DNA from: Centropus unirufus
Taxonomy: Eukaryota > Chordata > Aves > Cuculiformes > Centropidae
Length of the DNA stretch: 64,000 nucleotides
Direction: 5' to 3'
Assembly (NCBI GenBank): GCA_013397695.1
Contig: VYZI01000075.1
Span: 1,102,019-1,166,018 of the forward strand
Shown: positions 56,461 through 64,000 of the stretch, in pieces
Position numbering within the stretch: position 1 is the stretch's first letter
Layout of the letters: the number at the start of each line of letters is the position of its first letter
Position numbers and translations under genes: made by a program
Notes under the pieces: generated by a model
The model's database searches: none
Told to the model about the DNA's origin: nothing
The model's input: only the letters and a program-made list of their open reading frames with translations

Positions 56461-59400
56461 ACAACTTTGCCCTGCCTATTTTAAAAGAACTATTAAAAAC
56501 ATCCTCCCCCTGCCTCACCAAACAATGCATCTGTTTAATTCATTTTGATTGTGGTTATCTGAAACTTCTCTTTCCAGGCTTTCTGGGCCCTGGTTGCTAT
56601 TTCTGGCCCTGAGCCATTGCAGCCTCTTGCCACAAGTAAATAGCTGTGGCCAGGCTCTCTGGAGGGATGAAGAAAATATAGCAGGGACTAGGAACAATCT
56701 TGGACGCAGACACAATGGGCTGACTTAATAGGCCTTTTTTTGGCAAGATATGATGAAGAATTCTGTTTATTTTTTACTGGTCCGGCATGCCTCATGGTAA
56801 CTAGACTCTTATTTTTAAGTCACTTTAAGAGTAATCATCAGCAGGAGCAGTAGGAATGAAATACCATGACACTGCTTAATTTTCTCTCCAAATTCACTTG
56901 CTATTGTACATTCAATTCTTTTTTTAGTGAAATTCATCTATGTCTGGTTTGTCCTTCCACTGCATTTTCTCCTTTTGTCTGGTAAAGATTTGCCTTCCTA
57001 GCTAGAAATATGTGTCTCAAGAAGCAGCCCTATTGGAAGGAAGGTAGAGTCAGTAAATCAGTGTTTGTGATATCAATCACACAGCTACTGCAGAGACCCA
57101 TCCTGTTTCTTCAAGGAGGTTTGTTGAGGGCCATAAGATTTACTCCTGCATGTAAATTTTTGCAGAGTTAAGATCCTCACTTTGGGTGGGTAGTTAGATT
57201 TGTGGCTGACTTCTTTGACATTTGCGTGGGGTTTTTTTACAGCACAGTGGACTGCATTTCTTGCATTTTCAAAGGATTTGTATGCACCAGGTACTGTCTC
57301 TGCACTGGAGAAACTGATGAACATTGTAGTGGCTCTGGAAAGCTGGAGGAGGAGGATAACTATATTCAGATGTAGCTGGGGGTATATATTTTGTATGTAT
57401 GCCCTTTTGCAGAGGTGATTTCCAACTCTGCTTCTTACATCAAGAGATACTCTGATCACTGGCTTTAATTATTCTCTGAAATACTCAGAGAAGAAATTCT
57501 CACAGAATTCCTCAAAACTGCGGAATATAATTCATCCAGAGTGGTCAATACTACCTACTTCTGGCAATTTAAAACCTCTTTTTTCATCAACAGACGTTTA
57601 ACTTAGTTCTTTAAGGCACAATTTCTGTGCAGTGCAATGAATTCAGCAGGCTACTAGTCCCCGTTTCCTTTATCATTCCTCCACCTTGTCATACTTTTAA
57701 AGAAACTGTTCTCAGCATCTTAAGCCCTAGAATTCCCTGGAGAAAGCCACTGAAGCTCATTAAAAACACCCCAACAACACTTACTCATCTATCAGACCAG
57801 TGCTACACCTCTCGGGGGGCACTGGAAGTGCCCTATTTCAGAACTTAAGAAGGGTGTTACTGTGAGAACAGCAGAGAAACCTCCTAACAAGGGGATCATT
57901 TCCCTAGCATTTGAAAGCTGAGCCCACTTCTAACCTCTTCTAGAAAACCAGCTTCATTTGGTGCCCTCCGCTCAACTTCCTTGCAGTTTCACTGTAGACA
58001 GACCTAAATATCCATCTTACGCACACCAGCAGCCAATCCCTGTATTCTTCAAGCTACGTAGTCTGGAAAGTGTTTCTGCAGGCCCCTGTCCTTTGGTCCT
58101 TTGATTTCTTCGTGTGCTTTGCTAAGAATTGAAGTAGTTAATGTTGCTCTTACCATACTCCTGAGTTGGCACCCATTCAAGTGAAGGCAAATACCCTGCA
58201 GCAGAGCAATCAGTTCAGTCTCTCTTCAAACTTGGCTTATGGACATGGGATAGCTATAATAGAAAGGGAAAGGGAGACAGTTTCAACCTCTGTAATTAAA
58301 TCAGCAGCAGTTCCCAAGAGGACACTTTGTGTCTAAAATCAAGGCCTGCCCTTTTTACTTTACAATGCTGCATGAATTCTTTAAGCTGTTCTGACAAAAT
58401 CCACTCTGCACCTAAAATCAGAATGTCCACCCTGGTCTGACAGGAGCCGTTTAATTAGACCAGTATATCCAGGAAGAAAAAAATCTGCATAGACAAGCTC
58501 ACAGGTATCTATTTGTATTCACCCTGTGTTTAGAAATGTTCCTTCCCATTTTAACAGAACAGAATTTCCTTTTACAAGTGAGCTGAGTCTGTCAAGCAAC
58601 TGACATTGAATCCTTTGTGTTTTCTGGAGCTAATGCCATTTACCTGTGCTTTGGGTAAAAATTGAGAGTCTGCTCCCTTTCCAGACAGAACTCTCCTGAA
58701 TTTCCACCACCAACCTTCCTCTGACAAGCACACGGCTCCCATACTAAGCAAGCTTTGTTTTCTGTTAAAAAAAAAAAAACAAACAAGGAAAAAGATAGGA
58801 AGATAAATCATTGCCAATTCATGGCATTATGCTTTTAGGGTTGTCATTTAGGGTAGATCTTGCTGGCTGTCATGAAAAACCCATAGGAAAACCTTTATTG
58901 GGATCAGTTTCTAGGCACATAACAGCCTGAATACAGAACTAGAGACGCCATCTCTGACTGATTTGTCTCTTCTCTAAAGCTAATTTTCTTCTTTGCAGGT
59001 CCTTTCAGTTTTGGAAAATACTATGTGCGAGTCTAAAAACTCATTGGTAATTTTAGAAACTCTTTGGGTTTTTTGAGGGCAAATCTAATGAACCCACAGG
59101 AAAACAAAAGAGAAGAATGAGTCAGTGCCTGTGTTCTCTGCAGGTGGTAAACTGCAATACTGACCTGAAATAAAATATTGTTATTTATACCAGAGTAGAA
59201 GTAATAGCAGTTCTAGACTTAGTAGGTAAGTCATCCATTGACATCAAGAGTTGAAAATGTAAGTAAACAAAGTCCCTGGGAAAGGCTCCCTCCCGCAAAG
59301 GAAGAACTGTGAGCAGGTACAAGGTTTGCATAGAGTAATTCAAATAACAAAGGCCAGAACTGAGACCTGGCCTGATGAGGACATTGTTTTCCTCCAGACT

Positions 59401-62400
59401 CTCCTTTCCTTCCTTTGGGCTTTATAGTCTGTACCAGCTTACAGAATAGGCTTTTTGCAGCTATTTAGTATTCATCACAGATGATAGCCTGTAATTTTGT
59501 GAAAAGTAACATCTGTTCAGGGAGAAACTGTGTGAATGTACAAGCAGGTTTCTAAGACAGTATTTGAGAGAAGAAAACAGTTTTGCTCAACTACCCCTAA
59601 AATTTACCAGCTCATTCAACATTATCCAGTGACCCAACCTCAGAGCAATCTTCTCAGTTAAAGAAAAAGAACAATCATGATCTCCAAACCTCCAGCTGAC
59701 ATCCAATGGCATTGCTCCATTATAGAATTAGTCCAGTCTAGTTATGTTTTTGCTGCTTCGTAAGAAGAATTTCTTACCACTGGCAAGAGGAATTTTTCAA
59801 AACGGATCTATAACCTGGACTCCACTCTGGCTTTAACCAGCAGAGCCTTGCATCTGTCCTACTGCTATCAATACAAGCCTCCTATGATCTTTCTGACTGC
59901 ATCCAGAACCGCTTTCATCTGGTTCCACTGGAAAATTTGACAGTTATGAGGAGCACAGAATTTTGCTGCAGAGCTGAAAGTTGGCTGAGATGCTTGGCAC
60001 AGCTCTGATGAAAATAGGCTGAATTTTAATGTTTTAATATCACCCCACACCCAGGAAGCTTAATTTGGATTCTGATCTGTTTTAAAAAAAACTCTTTTGC
60101 CATGGGTTACTTAAAGTACTTTTGCAAAGTACTGTAAAGTTAGCTCTCTATATTCAAGTGCAATTATTTTTCTCCCCCCTGAGATCAGCTGAAGAGAATA
60201 TTTTATTCTACTCTTCACTCTACTCTCTGCTTTGTACCCAAAGATCTAATGGGAAGCAGGACAAGGATTAATTGCATGTCATAGAGTCTCCAAGGGTCTT
60301 TTGTTCTGGGTAGCAAGAGATTGTTGATGGTCTCTAACCCTGGTTTCATTCAAATATCCCTGATGAACATTAGCTCTCTAGATCCCTAGTTGTGCAAATA
60401 GAAATACATATAATAACGCTTTAACACATTTCATTCTTTGGATGTTTATTACAATTCCCCAGTCTCTGTTACAGGTTCCCTGTAACCACAGGTAGTACTT
60501 GTTCAAAACTGTGGTGTATTTTTCACTGACTGTCCTTCTAAAAAGGCATCTGTTCTCACAAGTTAGTCTTACCTTTACCATGAGAGTTCAAAGGGATTGG
60601 TTGCTACATTTCACACGGTTCATCTTCAACACAGTAGTCTAAAAATACCATATTACAGTGGCTGATTGAAGACAGCAGCTTTTAGCCTCATTACAAGGCT
60701 TGTACTTGGTGGAGGCTTGGGTGGAAGATGGGCTGCAGCTCTCCAGCTGTGAATTCTGCTTCCAGCCATGCCTCATTTGGGCTACCTGCCCCACTCACCA
60801 CATTGCCGCATGAAGTGGGGATGAGTAGCCTGACCCTCACTGCCAAGTAGTAATAGAGGAAGTATTTGATAGAAGAGCTGAGCACTGTGTTCCTGGGCTT
60901 CTACAGACCTAAGGAGCCATTAACAGGCAGCAGATAAGGTGACATGTTATCCTAAAATCTGTCTCTGCATGCAGCAGTATTTTTTTTCCACTGGTATTTC
61001 TTTCTGCAGTCAGCAGCCTGCTCCTACCTCAGCTGTGTCACGCCACCTTTTCAGACAGATCAGCAATGTGGTTTTGAGGTAAATTACCAGATCCTTATTT
61101 ACTGCGCTTTGATTCATAGCCAGAGCAGACTCAGAGTACGTGCACCTGGATTCCTTTTCAGTGAAGCAGAATGGGCAGATGCACTCTAGCAGCGTACCTG
61201 ATTCACTGTAGCTGCTGAGGGATGCTGACTTGGTGGGAGCAGACTAAAGCTAGTCCAAAGCCAGCTCTCTGAAATGCAAATAGTGTGGATATTGCACCCT
61301 TACTACCAATTTCTTCACCCCCCAGATCTGCTCCTACTCGCTAGAGTAGCAACAACATGAGAAAAAGACACACCAGGGTAAGCCTGGTTTGGTATATAAG
61401 GGGATCAGGAAACATGATAAAAGGCATTGGAACATGGAAGCTCATCAGGACTGAAAACAGCTGGGACACTAATAATTTCATTTGCAAATTGATGGAGCAA
61501 CCATCTACATCTCTCTGTGGTCACTATCATACCTCCCCAAGCAATTACTCCACTATTTCAAGACTGAAATAGTAGCTAAATCCAGCCATCCTCTGTGATA
61601 CAGCTTTTGTGTTAAAACTTCAATACCACAGATCTTGGAGGCTTAGCCCAAGAGGTGAAATTCCTAATCAGAATGAGTTACTGCTGTAACTCAAAGTCTT
61701 CTGATCATATCATGTAGGTAAAGAAAGACCCTCAGATTGTTTACTTACTCCACTTTTTCTAATCCTGCTCCAGGCAGGGAGCATGGTGCTAACATAGCCA
61801 ACATCCATCACCCACACAAAATGTCACCTAAGGCAGTCCAGAGGGGCTATGGCTGGTAGAAAACAATACAGCAGAATAGGAGATGAAATACAGAGCAGCA
61901 GGACCTAAGCGAGAGCTTAGAATTGTGCTACTTACCCACCTCAGCAGCAGACTGACAAGAAGGGCAGGAGCTGGCCTGTTTATTATTTATACAGTGAATA
62001 TATTAGCCAGGAGGAAAGTTCTCACTAGTGAAACACTCACGAAAAATCACATCTGCTAATGGAGGAAAAAAGCCCAGCCAGAAGCACCATCTCAGCAGGT
62101 AACAGACAGGAGCTGCTAAAGGAAAAATAACCACACTCTGCAGTATCAAAAACCAGTGTCATTCTGCTCCTTTTGATGCTTTCCCACGGCCAGCTGCAAA
62201 ACCTCATGCTGCTGCTTTTTTGCTTGTTTTAGCCTCCTGTGTTGAACCCCAACTTTCAGCAGTCACCACTTGCTAAAAATTTCCCTCTAACTTTTACCAC
62301 AAGAGGACTCCAGTCTCCAGTGGCTCCCAGGGAGATGTTTGTGGTTTTTCCAGACTGATTTCCTTAGAGACCCATTCTAGCAAACTTGGAATTAGGAACC

Positions 62401-62500
62401 TGGCTTAGCAGCAGCTCTGTTTTTCAAAATGAGCAAATATTTAGCTGGGAACTTTTGCAGAGCTCTAAACAGACAAACTACTGTTTGTTAATGAGAAATG
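56461..62500. other. Intergenic, no gene recognised
   Basis: No supported gene. A poly-A run of 12 followed by caaacaa lies at 58767-58784. Short frames only. Confidence 0.55.
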
Positions 62501-62960
62501 ACAGTTTTACCCAGATGTGGCATTGAATATTTCTGCTAAGGAACTTTGCCCTGGAAAACGCATGCAGGTAAAAGTGATCTTTTTCTTATCATTATTTCTA
62601 TACAGCTGTGTTGAAGCTTATGGCTAATGATAAAGAGCCGTGTTCTTCTTTATTAACTCATTTCTTTTAAAGCTTCCTGCTTCTTGGCTCACTGTGTGCC
62701 ACGAGCTTAAGGGCAAGTGTCTTGCAATGCTAAGAGCCCTTCATATGATGTCTGATTAATGTGGTTATGGCTGTAGAGATTTTGTACTAATTATGATAGG
62801 AATTTCATTGTTCCTCCCAATTTCCATTTAATAGAGGCCAATAAATATATCTGATGGCTTTTATGGTATTTAATAACCTTTCTAGTCATAAATAGGAGCT
62901 TGTAGAACTACTGTAGAGATATCATGAGGCATAGGAGAGCGCCAAATGCAAGTCTTGTGG
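62501..62960. other. AT-rich block, possible conserved non-coding element
   Basis: Dense in homeodomain-type words (TTAAT, TAATTA, CTAATGA, GATTAAT) and free of repeats or long frames; it looks like the developmental enhancers found in vertebrate intergenic DNA. This is an impression from composition only. Confidence 0.2.
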
Positions 62961-64000
62961 ACACTGCAAAATGAGGATGTTATTTGCATTTTACTTAGGT
63001 GGAGGTCAGATCTCTGTTGAGGGGAAGAAGAGCTCAGCAGTGAGCAAAGGGTGAAAGATTAAAAAGGAAGATGCAAGGGAAAGTATTGCAGTCATTTCCT
63101 AGAGTAAACGGTAGGCTGCTGACCTGAAAGAACAGAGTGATCTGTCTGTTGCTGCAGCCTGCCTCCTTGTTTGCCTTTATCACGGTTTTAAACAGCACTG
63201 ATACTGCGTTGGTGCACCTCTCCTAGGGTTGTTATAAAAAGACATTAGATCCTGGTTTTAAGTGCTCTCACTATTAAGCTCTCTGGGTTGCATTATTGGG
63301 TTGTAAGGACTGGAGTAACATGACCGAATCGCTCTGACTTTGTTTTCCCAGAACTACAATTACAGCTTACAGCGCTTTGCTGGTTTTGTTACCATTGCTT
63401 ATGACAGAGTTCACATCGGTTTACAAGCCCTCTTAGGACAGAGTTGTACTGCTGTGGTGAGAAAAGCAAGCGTTGCAAACACTGGCAAATGTCCAAAGAA
63501 AATCTCACAGCTGCAGACCTCCTAAAGGAAGGCTGGAGGACTGAGGCCAGAAGGGACCTCAGCCCTGATGGCCAAGTCCCGCCATCAGAGAGCTTTTCTC
63601 AAAGGGATATGTCATATCTAGGGGACACTGATCAATTACTTCTAGGCCAGAGAGATCACGTGGTGTTAGGACAGAGTTTGTGTGCACAATAAGCCTTGTT
63701 CTAAATGTAGGATTGGGTCATGAGCTCTGCACTCCGAGGCTGCCCCGTTAGGGTTTTATGGGCAGCTCAGGTATATGCATGAACTTCAGATGGCGCAGGC
63801 AAGATAAGCTTAACCAGCAGAGTCAAAGCAGATGTGTTGTCTTCTGAATGGCTGTTAAAAGAACAGACACTAGAGGGCTGTGGAAAATAGTCTTTAAAAA
63901 TATTAATGTTTGCGTGGTTGTTTTCCCACTTTTCTGTAGGGGACTTGAACCCAAGAGAATGGGTTCAGGTCCTGCCTTTGACAGACAGGCAGGGAAGTGA
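62961..64000. other. Intergenic, no gene recognised
   Basis: Only short frames. 'gaggccagaagggacctcag' near 63543 is reminiscent of an old reptile/bird interspersed repeat but is too short to assign. Confidence 0.5.

Noticed and set aside
63530..63600. Ancient interspersed repeat
   Set aside because: Only one short phrase is reminiscent of a known reptile/bird repeat; too little to assign.
20876..64000. Olfactory receptor genes, which follow PTPRJ in mammals
   Set aside because: No frame near 310 codons and none of the usual receptor motifs (such as MAYDRYVAIC) on either strand.
1..64000. CRISPR arrays, prokaryotic operons, integrated virus
   Set aside because: Split genes and CR1 repeats show vertebrate nuclear DNA; no regularly spaced repeats and no viral gene recognised.

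Overview
This window is vertebrate nuclear DNA, almost certainly from a bird. It has split genes with canonical GT/AG introns, and CR1 retroposons of the avian type: at least four pieces, one keeping part of the reverse transcriptase with its FADDT-like core. There are no operons, and no long open frames outside repeats. A run of 164 N marks an assembly gap at 42611-42774.

Positions 1-20.9 kb hold the 3' two thirds of one plus-strand gene, the receptor-type tyrosine phosphatase PTPRJ (DEP-1/CD148; the chicken form is also called supporting-cell antigen). I could place 19 coding exons (1-17890, 2750 coding bases, about 915 residues). Every junction has GT/AG ends and compatible phase. In order they encode the end of one fibronectin type III (FN3) domain, three more FN3 domains on near-identical 267-bp exons, a divergent FN3-like exon, the membrane-proximal ectodomain, one transmembrane helix with a basic stop-transfer, a short juxtamembrane stretch that includes a 9-base microexon, and a single complete PTP catalytic domain ending in a tail that closes NGYHA. 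The promoter, signal peptide and N-terminal FN3 repeats lie upstream of the window. The 3' UTR probably runs to about 20.87 kb.

The most informative structure is the FN3 exon array. The repeat unit includes the exon plus flanking intron (spacing about 1.4-1.5 kb), and the last 60 bases of window-start sequence recur without change in all four copies. A fifth, broken copy sits at 5957-6216, with a 7-base net deletion and a ruined splice donor. The array is therefore still being duplicated, homogenised and lost.

From 20.9 kb to the end there is no confidently recognisable gene. The sequence is ordinary intergenic DNA with a few CR1 pieces, short tandem repeats and foldbacks. The one exception worth a look is a possible minus-strand terminal exon (37362-37617). 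It has a Cys/His pattern like a zinc-binding fold, and is followed on the minus strand by AT-rich DNA with three AATAAA signals. I do not recognise the gene, and the call is weak. If it is real, it converges on PTPRJ.
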